In this document: one piece after another, positions 17,722-28,016 of the stretch
Layout of the letters: the number at the start of each line of letters is the position of its first letter
How positions within the stretch are numbered: position 1 is the stretch's first letter
NCBI RefSeq assembly: GCF_900106665.1
Contig: NZ_FNNA01000001.1
Coordinates: 434,001-498,000, forward strand
Length of the DNA: 64,000 nucleotides
Source: Paracoccus sanguinis
GTDB taxonomy: Bacteria > Pseudomonadota > Alphaproteobacteria > Rhodobacterales > Rhodobacteraceae
Reading direction: 5' to 3'
Notes under the pieces: model-generated
What the model saw: only the letters and a program-made list of their open reading frames with translations
Databases searched by the model: none
Told to the model about the DNA's origin: nothing
Made by a program: the position numbers and the translations under genes

Positions 17722-18438
17722 ATGCCTAAAGCCACCCCCGCCCGGCGTCTGATGAGCGCGAATGCGCCGAGTTCAGCCACAGGCACAGCGGCCGCTGCGC
17801 CCGACATCGCCGAGCCGGCGCCGGACGCCGGGGTCACGGGGTCGGGGTTCGCTGGCGGGGATTTCCAGACCTTTCTCAAGATGCTGACCACGCAGATCAA
17901 GAACCAGGACCCTCTCAACCCGATGGAGGGCTCGGATTTCGCCGTCCAGCTGGCGACCTTCTCGGGGGTTGAGCAGCAAGCGCGCACCAACCAGTTGCTC
18001 GAACAGATGACGGCGGCGCGGGCGGAGGGGCTGGGCAGCGTCGCAGGCTGGATCGGTAAGGAGGTCCGCACGACGGCCCCCGTCTGGCACGGCGGCGATC
18101 CGCTGCGGCTGGACGTCCGCCCGGCAGAGGACGCCACCTCGGTCCAAATCGTGGCGCTCGACCGATATGGACGCGAGGCCGCGCGCGAGACGCTTCCCGC
18201 CCAGCCGGGCGAGATCACCTGGTCCGGCCGCGCGGCGGATGGAACGGCACTGCCCCCCGGACCCTACAGCTTCAAGCTGGTCAGCCTGCGCGGGGCTGAC
18301 ATCGTGAAGACGGCGCCAGTCGGGGCCTACGCGCGGGTCACGGGCGCCGAGCTGACCTCGCAGGGGCTGCGGCTGACGCTGCCCGGTGGCGCGAGCGCGC
18401 TCGAAAGCGAGGTGACGGCGCTGCGTGATCCAGCGTGA
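17722..18438 (+). CDS. flgD: flagellar hook assembly protein FlgD
   Basis: 238 aa from ATG 17722, which has GGGGA 4 nt upstream. The frame is open back to 17410, with another ATG at 17545 that would add 59 poorly conserved residues. FlgD caps the growing hook. Diagnostic motif: DFQTFLKMLTTQIKNQDPLNPM followed by SDFAVQLATFSGVEQQARTNQ, then a Tudor/Ig-like C-terminal part including GEITWSGRAADGTALPPGPYSF. It forms a fliK-flgD unit. No further flagellar gene follows; the rest of the apparatus must be encoded elsewhere. Confidence 0.93.
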   Translation: MPKATPARRLMSANAPSSATGTAAAAPDIAEPAPDAGVTGSGFAGGDFQTFLKMLTTQIKNQDPLNPMEGSDFAVQLATFSGVEQQARTNQLLEQMTAARAEGLGSVAGWIGKEVRTTAPVWHGGDPLRLDVRPAEDATSVQIVALDRYGREAARETLPAQPGEITWSGRAADGTALPPGPYSFKLVSLRGADIVKTAPVGAYARVTGAELTSQGLRLTLPGGASALESEVTALRDPA

Positions 18439-19422
18439 CGCGCGAGTACGTTGCGGGAGAAGGCGTAAAGCAGCGAAGCTGGAAACGCGCCCGGCGGTGA
18501 TGTGGGTGCGACTTCTACAGGGCGGCGAGAGAGTGTCGAGGCTGTTAAGCCGTCGTCTCGGTGCAGCGAGACCACGACGTCGGCGGAATCACTGCGCTGC
18601 AATGGGATCGCTGGGCAGGTCGCTGATCGGGCCATGCATTAAGTCGCCACGTATGCCGCGCTGCTACTCGACGCATGGAAGCTTCGCTCGCCCCCGCAGC
18701 GAGCGAGTTGGCTGCTTTTGAAGCGGCCGAGCGCCGCGCTTGCATCGCTCCGATCCAAGGCCCCTTGTTGGCGCTAGCCAAGCAGCAGTCCATCGGGTCA
18801 ACTGCTCGCTTGCGACCGAAAAGGCTGTACGCTTGATTGGATTAATATCGGTGTCCCAACCAGCGATCTCTTCCTGCCAGCGCCAACCAATTCGCCACGC
18901 TATGGGTGCTGCTGGTCCGATCAGGATGAGCCGATATGCCGGCGTCCTACGAAAGTTGTGGGCCGTCTTCGATCAGTGCGCCACGTGCCTCTCGCAATGT
19001 GTGCTGGGTGTCCGGACAAGGGTATTCCTCAAAGTTCACCGCGGATTGCAGCCGCTCTCAGGCTACCCAAGCCCGCGCGGGGAGCCGGTCTAGGAGACTA
19101 GACTGCCGTGTCGCTGGCGGAGGCAAGGCGCAAGGCGGGAGCGATCCGGGCTGACGAAAAACGCGCAGTCTGCACAGTGACCCGTGCGTCGTGACCGTGA
19201 CCAATCGGTCGTCCGCGTCATCCTGGAGTTCAGGCGCGACACGCGCTCCTCCACCAAACACCCGCTCGCGACACCACGCCACGGCACCCCTCGCCCGGCC
19301 GCGCCGCCCAGACTCACGAAAGATCCCCTGCCCACCCCGCCCCGCCCACCCCACCCTTGCGCCCGAACCCGCGCCGACTATAACCCCGGACGATTTGCAC
19401 ACCGACGATCCGAGGGGCCGCC
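18439..19422. other. 984-bp gene-free region between flgD and carB
   Basis: Only short, unconserved reading frames are present (the longest is about 117 codons, near 18740-19093 on the plus strand), none with a recognisable motif or good start site. Base composition is less GC-rich than the neighbouring genes and stop codons occur in all frames. A CGCTCGC/GCGAGCG hairpin lies near 18688-18708. The last part must contain the carB promoter; I cannot place it. It looks like decayed or rearranged sequence. Confidence 0.6.
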
Positions 19423-22758
<3,336 letters not shown>

Positions 22759-22765
22759 GGGGGTT

Positions 22766-23416
22766 CTAAATGGGAGCCAGAGCCTCAGAAGGCTCTACCA
22801 TCGCCGCGAAAGTGTCATCCATTGCCCTAATAAAATGCACCATCACCATCGAGTGGACTTTTGCAACCTTCACTCTCACACGCAAAAGTTGGCCCGGTGA
22901 AATTTCAAAAGCCCGCTCAGTGCCAAACAGGTCTCTTTGTACAGCACTAAAGTGGTTTGTTGCTTCAATCGACTTATGAGCAATCCTATTCCTGATCTTC
23001 TCCGCATTGGTTAGCATTTGCTCTCGAGACGCAAGCATCGGGGCTAGCGGCCAACCGTCACGAAGATAATTTGTCGACGTCGTCCGAACCTCCGACGGCT
23101 TCGCCCAGCTTAAAAATTTGTAGCCTGCCTTGGTCAGCAGCCTCGCTTTCCCTTCGTCGGTCAAATTTAAATAAGAGTGAGCCCCGTGACCATTTAGTGA
23201 TAATCCACCAGTCACGTAATGCAAAAAACATTTTTCAATGGCGGATTCGTACTCAGTAAATATTCGCAGAAATTGCGCTTCCGCAATCGTATCGCTAAGG
23301 CAATCATCGGAAGATACGTCCTCCCGTGCCGCTGGCAATCCTTCCGCCGCCTCTTTAGCGGCAGCAAAGGTCATGCGCACGCTCTCCGAAAAACTTATAA
23401 AGTTATCGCCCTGCAT
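22766..23416 (-). CDS. HEPN domain protein, likely RNase-type, partner of a DUF262 protein
   Basis: 216 aa from ATG 23416, which overlaps the stop of the upstream DUF262 gene by 14 nt; another in-frame ATG 12 codons earlier lies deeper in that gene. The canonical HEPN catalytic motif R-N-x3-H is present as RNRIAH at residues 142-147, inside a helical segment (EQMLTNAEKIRNRIAHKS). The overall pattern resembles MAE_28990-type HEPN-like nucleases, which I recall being paired with DUF262 proteins. Known HEPN proteins of this kind cleave RNA in toxin or antiphage systems. Base composition is far less GC-rich than the flanking genes, and the gene ends only 7 bp from the carB stop. Function is inferred. 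Confidence 0.7.
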   Translation of the reverse strand: MQGDNFISFSESVRMTFAAAKEAAEGLPAAREDVSSDDCLSDTIAEAQFLRIFTEYESAIEKCFLHYVTGGLSLNGHGAHSYLNLTDEGKARLLTKAGYKFLSWAKPSEVRTTSTNYLRDGWPLAPMLASREQMLTNAEKIRNRIAHKSIEATNHFSAVQRDLFGTERAFEISPGQLLRVRVKVAKVHSMVMVHFIRAMDDTFAAMVEPSEALAPI

Positions 23417-24503
23417 CGTTAATGCTCGCCAGCACGTACTTTGCTCTTTCAATTCTGGCTTCCGTATCGGTCGTTCTTCTTTGAGCGTAATTGATAAACT
23501 TGGCTACTGAGGCGGGCACGTCCTCCTGCGGGTCTTCTGTGTACTTATCATACAGAGCACTGATTTCTCCGAGCGCTTCACGCCATGCGATAATTCCCGC
23601 ATTATTCAATGGCGGCTCAGGAGACGGCGCTGGCTCATCAGGCTCAACCATACCGACGAGACCGTATTTAGAATGGGCAAGAGCGGTAAAGAGAGTATAG
23701 AACCAGTGAGGGCGAGACCAGTTCGTCGACGCCAGCGTCTTAGCAGGGTAGATGGCCCCCACCTGAGCCATCACTTCGTGAAACCGCTCTTTCGCCTCCT
23801 CTATTTCAGGAACCGGCTGATCAAAAACCTCATATTTCCGGTATATTTTTTCGACATTCTTGTTGGTCTGCACGCCATCAACCAAAGAAACAAGCAAATC
23901 TGACGCCAACTGCGCCTCTCCCATTCGCGAAACAGCTTTTTCGGTCAATACCTTCCCATCGAGCCAGTACTTAGCATATGCATGACCTAGTTCGTAGGCG
24001 CACGTCTTGAACTGCCCCAGAAATTTTGCGTTCAGCTTTTCTTGCGCATTGAGAGTGACCGAATAGGTGTTAATCCGAGCGAATATATCCAATATGTCCG
24101 CGAGCGAAAGATTAAACAGGAGATCAACGCCAACTTCATATTGCAAAAAGGCAGTCTGAGCATCCTCGGAAAGTTCGGAAAACTTCATGCCCCCGAACTC
24201 CTTGTTGTGCGTCGGAAGAACTGAGAACGAATCGCTCAAGAACTCCAGAATAGTTCGTATGCGCTGCTGGCCGTCAACAACCGTTCTAACGTTTTTCTTA
24301 TCCACCAAGTCCTGCATTAATATTACTTTCGGCATAGGCTTGCCGCGCAGGATTGTATCCACCAAGAAGGACTTGGCCTTTCGCGTCCAGACACTACGCC
24401 TTTGAAATTTTGGCGACAAATCAAGGAGCGAATTCGCATGCCACTCCGCGAAATCTGCTATGCTGTAAGCTCGCGCGTCAAACTGCTTCATCGTGGGCCC
24501 CAT
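23403..24503 (-). CDS. DUF262 (ParB/GmrSD N-terminal-like) protein
   Basis: 366 aa from ATG 24503, preceded by AAAGGA; ATG 24491 is also possible. Three DUF262 hallmarks are present: PKFQRRSVWTRKAKS (31-45), DGQQR (77-81) and FARINTYSVTLNAQE (141-155). DUF262 domains have a ParB-like fold and bind or hydrolyse nucleotides. In GmrSD they form part of a modification-dependent nuclease. Here the domain lacks the DUF1607 HNH half, and the second gene, a HEPN protein, seems to supply the effector. Two lines counted gave 38% and 50% G+C, against about 70% around, so recent acquisition is likely. Confidence 0.8.
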   Translation of the reverse strand: MGPTMKQFDARAYSIADFAEWHANSLLDLSPKFQRRSVWTRKAKSFLVDTILRGKPMPKVILMQDLVDKKNVRTVVDGQQRIRTILEFLSDSFSVLPTHNKEFGGMKFSELSEDAQTAFLQYEVGVDLLFNLSLADILDIFARINTYSVTLNAQEKLNAKFLGQFKTCAYELGHAYAKYWLDGKVLTEKAVSRMGEAQLASDLLVSLVDGVQTNKNVEKIYRKYEVFDQPVPEIEEAKERFHEVMAQVGAIYPAKTLASTNWSRPHWFYTLFTALAHSKYGLVGMVEPDEPAPSPEPPLNNAGIIAWREALGEISALYDKYTEDPQEDVPASVAKFINYAQRRTTDTEARIERAKYVLASINDAGR

Positions 24504-24608
24504 TTATCCTTTGGTATTCTATGCAGTTCCTCACCACGTGCAACAGCGATAAGTTGGTCAGCATCGGCGTCATCTCGCCCTGCGCGAAACCAAATTTAGC
24601 TTAGCACC

Positions 24609-25106
24609 TCACTCCCTCGCCCTCAACCAAGCCATCCGATCCGCCCGCTTCCCCGCCTTCTCCTCCCCCATCGGCACCCCCGGATCGTCGCTCATCCACT
24701 CCGCCATCTGGGGGTCGATCTCGTCCATCGGCTTCTGGGTGTCGCCCCAGCCGGGTTTCGGGCCGTTCAGCCCCTCGCTGTCGCGGCGGCGCAGATAGTC
24801 CATCGTCTCGCCCCCTTCGAGCACGCCGGCCAGCCGCGCGTGCATGAACCCCGCCAGCACCCGGTTCATCCGCGGCCCGTAGCCCTCGCCCAGGCTGCGG
24901 AAGAACCGCAGCACATCCTCCTCGATCATCAGCGTCACCCGCACCTTCTTGCCCGAGCCCCGCTCGCGCGCCAGCTCGTGCCAGGCGTCGGGCACCCGCC
25001 CCTCGGTCAGGATCTTCTGGTGCAGGTCCCATTCCAGCCGCCGCATCACGTCGGCCATGTAGTGATAGTTGACCCGCCGCGCCGCCTCGGCCTTGCTCTG
25101 CGCCAT
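24609..25106 (-). CDS. orphan BrnA-like antitoxin-domain protein
   Basis: 165 aa from ATG 25106 (GGGAGG upstream; the open frame continues further but without start signals). Residues 54-93 (KKVRVTLMIEEDVL, then RFFRSLGEGYGPRMNRVL) match the ribbon-helix-helix domain of BrnA antitoxins. BrnA normally neutralises the BrnT RNase encoded just upstream; no BrnT-like gene is present here. The protein also carries a 70-residue acidic/charged tail after the domain, longer than typical BrnA. It has genome-typical GC content, unlike its DUF262/HEPN neighbours. A perfect CtrA box lies 45-60 bp and four phased LexA half-sites 84-120 bp upstream of its start. Confidence 0.7.
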   Translation of the reverse strand: MAQSKAEAARRVNYHYMADVMRRLEWDLHQKILTEGRVPDAWHELARERGSGKKVRVTLMIEEDVLRFFRSLGEGYGPRMNRVLAGFMHARLAGVLEGGETMDYLRRRDSEGLNGPKPGWGDTQKPMDEIDPQMAEWMSDDPGVPMGEEKAGKRADRMAWLRARE

Positions 25107-25150
25107 CGCCCGCCCTCCCCGGTTGAGGCGCCCATCCTCGCCCCCGCGGG

Positions 25151-25166
25151 TTAACCGGGCATTAAC
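25151..25166. promoter_or_regulatory. CtrA box (perfect TTAA-N7-TTAAC)
   Basis: TTAA at 25151-25154, seven bases, TTAAC at 25162-25166. It lies 45-60 bp upstream of the BrnA-like gene and about 165 bp from aroC. It matches the full consensus of the response regulator CtrA, the target of the CckA phosphorelay encoded at 33.5 kb. Confidence 0.65.
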
Positions 25167-25189
25167 CACCCGGGCGGTGGCGTTCGCAT

Positions 25190-25226
25190 GAACTGTGCAT
25201 GAACGCTGCATGAACGTTGCACGAAC
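25190..25226. promoter_or_regulatory. array of four phased LexA half-sites
   Basis: GAAC occurs at 25190, 25201, 25212 and 25223, each exactly 11 bases after the last, giving three overlapping GAAC-N7-GAAC units. This is the reverse complement of the alphaproteobacterial SOS box GTTC-N7-GTTC, also found here before recA. The first three repeats share GCATGAAC; the fourth is GCACGAAC. The array lies between the BrnA-like gene and aroC. Confidence 0.65.
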
Positions 25227-25331
25227 GGCAGACGGGATGTGCATCCCCCTTTCGGGACCGGAGTCCCAAATGCGCGCCCCGCCTTCCCCTTCCCGCGCGC
25301 CTTGCGTATGTCCCCTGAAAACGGGGGTCTC

Positions 25332-26432
25332 ATGAGCGTCAACAGCTTCGGCCGCATCTTCGTCGTCACCACCTGGGGCGAGAGCCACGGCCCCGCCCTC
25401 GGCGCCACCGTGGACGGCTGCCCGCCCGGAATTTCCCTTGCGGAATCAATGATCCAGCCGTGGCTCGACCGTCGCGCGCCGGGCCGCTCGAAGCTCACCA
25501 CCCAGCGGCAGGAGGCCGACCAGGTCCGCATCCTCTCCGGCGTATTCGAGGGCAGGACGACCGGCACACCGATCCAGCTGATGATTGAAAACACCGACCA
25601 GCGCTCGCGCGACTACGGCGACATCGCCGAGCGATTCCGCCCCGGTCACGCCGACATAACCTATTGGCAGAAATACGGAATCCGCGACTACCGCGGCGGC
25701 GGCCGCTCGTCGGCGCGCGAGACCGCCGCCCGCGTCGCCGCCGGCGGCGTGGCCCGCGCGGTCCTCGCCCAGCTCGCGCAACCCCTCCGCATCACCGGTT
25801 ATATGGTGCAGATGGGCGAAAAGATCGCCGACCGCAGCCGCTTCGACCTGGCCGAGATCGACCGCAACGACTTCTTCCTGCCCGACGCCGCCGCGGTCCC
25901 CGAATGGACCGACTACCTGACCGGCATCCGCAAGGACCAGGACAGCGTCGGCGCGATGGTCGAGGTGCTGATCGAGGGCGCGCCCGTCGGGCTCGGCGCC
26001 CCGGTCTATGCCAAGCTCGACACCGACCTCGCCGCGGCGATGATGTCGATCAACGCCGTGAAGGGCGTCGAGATCGGCGAGGGCATGGCCGCCGCCGGCC
26101 TCAAGGGCACTGAAAACGCGGATGAAATTCGCATGGGCCCGGACGGGCCGGTGTATCTGTCGAACCACGCCGGCGGCATCCTCGGCGGCATCTCGACCGG
26201 GCAGGACATCACCCTGCGCCTCGCCGTCAAGCCGACCTCGTCGATCCTCACCCCCCGCCGCTCGATCACCACGCGCGGCGAGGAGGTCGATGTGATCACG
26301 AAAGGCCGCCACGACCCCTGCGTCGGAATCCGCGCGGTGCCGGTCGCCGAGGCCATGGCGGCCTGCGTCATGCTCGACCACCTGCTGCTGGACCGCGCCC
26401 AGACCGGCGGGGTCCGCGGTCGGATCGGTTAG
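25332..26432 (+). CDS. aroC: chorismate synthase
   Basis: 366 aa. It makes chorismate from 5-enolpyruvylshikimate-3-phosphate using reduced FMN, the last common step of aromatic amino-acid synthesis. Signature segments are visible: [19 protein letters not shown] near the start, [20 protein letters not shown] (residues about 105-125) and the Arg/Ser-rich [17 protein letters not shown]. The ATG at 25332 gives [20 protein letters not shown], the family N-terminus. Its stop overlaps the convergent CMD-family gene by 4 nt. Its upstream region holds the LexA array and the CtrA box. Confidence 0.97.
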   Translation: MSVNSFGRIFVVTTWGESHGPALGATVDGCPPGISLAESMIQPWLDRRAPGRSKLTTQRQEADQVRILSGVFEGRTTGTPIQLMIENTDQRSRDYGDIAERFRPGHADITYWQKYGIRDYRGGGRSSARETAARVAAGGVARAVLAQLAQPLRITGYMVQMGEKIADRSRFDLAEIDRNDFFLPDAAAVPEWTDYLTGIRKDQDSVGAMVEVLIEGAPVGLGAPVYAKLDTDLAAAMMSINAVKGVEIGEGMAAAGLKGTENADEIRMGPDGPVYLSNHAGGILGGISTGQDITLRLAVKPTSSILTPRRSITTRGEEVDVITKGRHDPCVGIRAVPVAEAMAACVMLDHLLLDRAQTGGVRGRIG

Positions 26433-26770
26433 GCGGCGGCCGCCAGCTCGTCCCAGATCGCGAGCGCCTTCGAGCCGTACATCAGCGACGGCCCGCCGCC
26501 CATGGTCACCGCCATGGCGCAGATGTCGCCCAGCTCTTCGCGCGTGCCGCCATGCTTCATCAGCGCCTGCAGGTGGAACGCAATGCACGGCTCGCAGCGG
26601 GTGGCGATGGCGATACCGAGGGCGATGAACTCCTTCTCCTTCGCGCCCAGCACGCCGTTCTTCGTCGCGCCATGCTCGAGCGCCATGAACCCCTTGAGCG
26701 TCTCGGGGACGAGCTTGCTCAGCTCCTTGTTCATGGCGCGCTGCTCGGCCATCTTCTCGGTCGCAGACAT
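26429..26770 (-). CDS. carboxymuconolactone decarboxylase/AhpD-family protein
   Basis: 113 aa from ATG 26770, which follows AGGAG at 8 nt. The redox motif CEPC followed by His ([14 protein letters not shown]) is the AhpD-type CxxC-xxx-H centre of the family, giving a likely peroxidase or thiol-disulfide role rather than true decarboxylation. Helical throughout and small, as for single-domain CMD proteins that form hexamers or trimers. It lies downstream of the amidotransferase gene (75-bp gap) and converges on aroC. Substrate is unknown. Confidence 0.85.
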   Translation of the reverse strand: MSATEKMAEQRAMNKELSKLVPETLKGFMALEHGATKNGVLGAKEKEFIALGIAIATRCEPCIAFHLQALMKHGGTREELGDICAMAVTMGGGPSLMYGSKALAIWDELAAAA

Positions 26771-26845
26771 TCGATTGCTCCTATATGAGACGCCCCGGCT
26801 TACCGCCCGGCACGGCGGCTCGGCAAGTCCCCGCACACTAAAGGC

Positions 26846-27640
26846 TCAGGCGGCTGAGCGCTCCACCTCGATCCGGAACGGCGTGACCGTCACGCGCTCG
26901 CCTTCGAAGACGCAGAACGAGCCCTGCGGGATCTCGAGCCAGCCGGTCTCGTCGCTCTCGAGCGGTTCGGACACGACAGCCCGCCCGCCCCGCGTCTCGG
27001 ACCAGCGGTGAAACAGCGTCGGCGCCTGGTCGTCGGACGCATAGCGCACCGCATAGAGACGTTCGCCGTCCGACAGCGCGCAGGTGAGCCGCACATGCGG
27101 CGCCGTCCCCCGGGCGCGGGCCAGCCCCTCGAACCGCGCGGTGGCGCGGGCGAGCGCGCCGCAGGGGTCGCTGTCCAGCCCCTCGCCCAGGGCGCAAAGG
27201 AACAGCGCCTCGCTGTCGGTCGCGCCCTTGCGGTGCGCGTAGAGGTCGTCGGGGATCAGCACCTCGGCCGACCGGCGCCACAGGTCATAGCCGCCGAACT
27301 GGCCGTTGTGCATGAAGCTCCATCGGCCGACGGTGAAGGGGTGGCAGTTGTTGCGGCTGGTCGCGGTGCCAGTCGAGGCGCGAACATGGGCCATGAAGAG
27401 ATGCGAGCGCACCGTCGCCGTCAGGCTGCGCAGGTTCGGGTCCGACCAGGCCGGCATGACGTCGCGGTAGAGGCCGGGTTCGGGCCGGTCGCCATACCAG
27501 GCGATGCCGAAGCCGTCGGCATTGACCGGGGTGTGGCAGCGCGTGGCCCCGTGGCTCTGGCGGACCAGCGAGTGGCCCGGCCGGCTCACGATGTCTTCCA
27601 GATAGATCGGCTCGCCCAGATAGGCCGCCCAGCGGCACAT
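26846..27640 (-). CDS. class II glutamine amidotransferase (EgtC/YafJ-like)
   Basis: 264 aa. The N-terminal Cys2 (MCRWAAYLGEPIYLED) is the nucleophile of Ntn-type glutamine amidohydrolases. Other conserved parts are HTPVNADGFGIAWYG, FMAHVRASTGT, NCHPF and FMHNGQFGG. The protein consists only of the glutaminase-type domain, as in YafJ and EgtC, so the ammonia acceptor or amide substrate is unknown; no ergothioneine genes are in this window. The ATG follows GAGGGG. A strong inverted repeat lies just upstream (27657-27700). Confidence 0.85.
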   Translation of the reverse strand: MCRWAAYLGEPIYLEDIVSRPGHSLVRQSHGATRCHTPVNADGFGIAWYGDRPEPGLYRDVMPAWSDPNLRSLTATVRSHLFMAHVRASTGTATSRNNCHPFTVGRWSFMHNGQFGGYDLWRRSAEVLIPDDLYAHRKGATDSEALFLCALGEGLDSDPCGALARATARFEGLARARGTAPHVRLTCALSDGERLYAVRYASDDQAPTLFHRWSETRGGRAVVSEPLESDETGWLEIPQGSFCVFEGERVTVTPFRIEVERSAA

Positions 27641-27656
27641 GCCCGTCCCCTCGCGG

Positions 27657-27700
27657 TTTCTCGTGATTTGCCCGCAACGTAACAGGCAAATCTCAAGAAA
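27657..27700. repeat. inverted repeat upstream of the amidotransferase gene
   Basis: Arms TTTCT-(3)-GATTTGCC and GGCAAATC-(3)-AGAAA pair perfectly apart from a 3x3 internal loop, around a 12-nt centre. It fills the gap between the DUF1330 stop (27711) and the amidotransferase start (27640). It may be a terminator of the alaS-side neighbour or an operator; no long T-run follows on the minus strand. Confidence 0.6.
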
Positions 27701-27710
27701 TCACTACGTT

Positions 27711-28016
27711 TCAGCCGGCGCCGTTTTCCTCGACGATCACAAGGTCGCGCTCGGACGCGCCGCGGGCATTGTCCAGCGCCGCCTGATATTCCGGCGAGCG
27801 ATAGCAGGCCTCGGCCGCCGCGAGGCTCGGGAAGCGGGCCACCACGTTGCGGGCCCGATCGTTCCCCTCGAGCTGCACGTAAGCGCCCGAGCGCGAGAGG
27901 AACACGCCGCCATGCGCGGCAATCGCCGGACCCGCGGCCTTGGCGTAGCGGCCGTAGGCCTCGGGATCGGTCACCTTGACGTGGGCGATCCACAACGCGG
28001 TGCGGGTCTCGGTCAT
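27711..28016 (-). CDS. DUF1330 family protein
   Basis: 101 aa, a dimeric ferredoxin-like alpha/beta-barrel type small protein. The pattern [31 protein letters not shown] and [10 protein letters not shown] is typical of DUF1330. No catalytic function is established for the family. Its ATG overlaps the alaS stop (ATGA, 4 nt), so it is translationally coupled to alanyl-tRNA synthetase as the second gene of that operon. Confidence 0.88.
   Translation of the reverse strand: MTETRTALWIAHVKVTDPEAYGRYAKAAGPAIAAHGGVFLSRSGAYVQLEGNDRARNVVARFPSLAAAEACYRSPEYQAALDNARGASERDLVIVEENGAG

Noticed and set aside
18740-19093. 117-codon plus-strand open frame as a gene
   Set aside because: No Shine-Dalgarno sequence, no recognisable motif, and composition unlike the coding regions around it.
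24609-25106. BrnT-BrnA toxin-antitoxin pair
   Set aside because: Only the BrnA-like half is present; upstream is the regulatory region and aroC, and downstream is the DUF262 gene.
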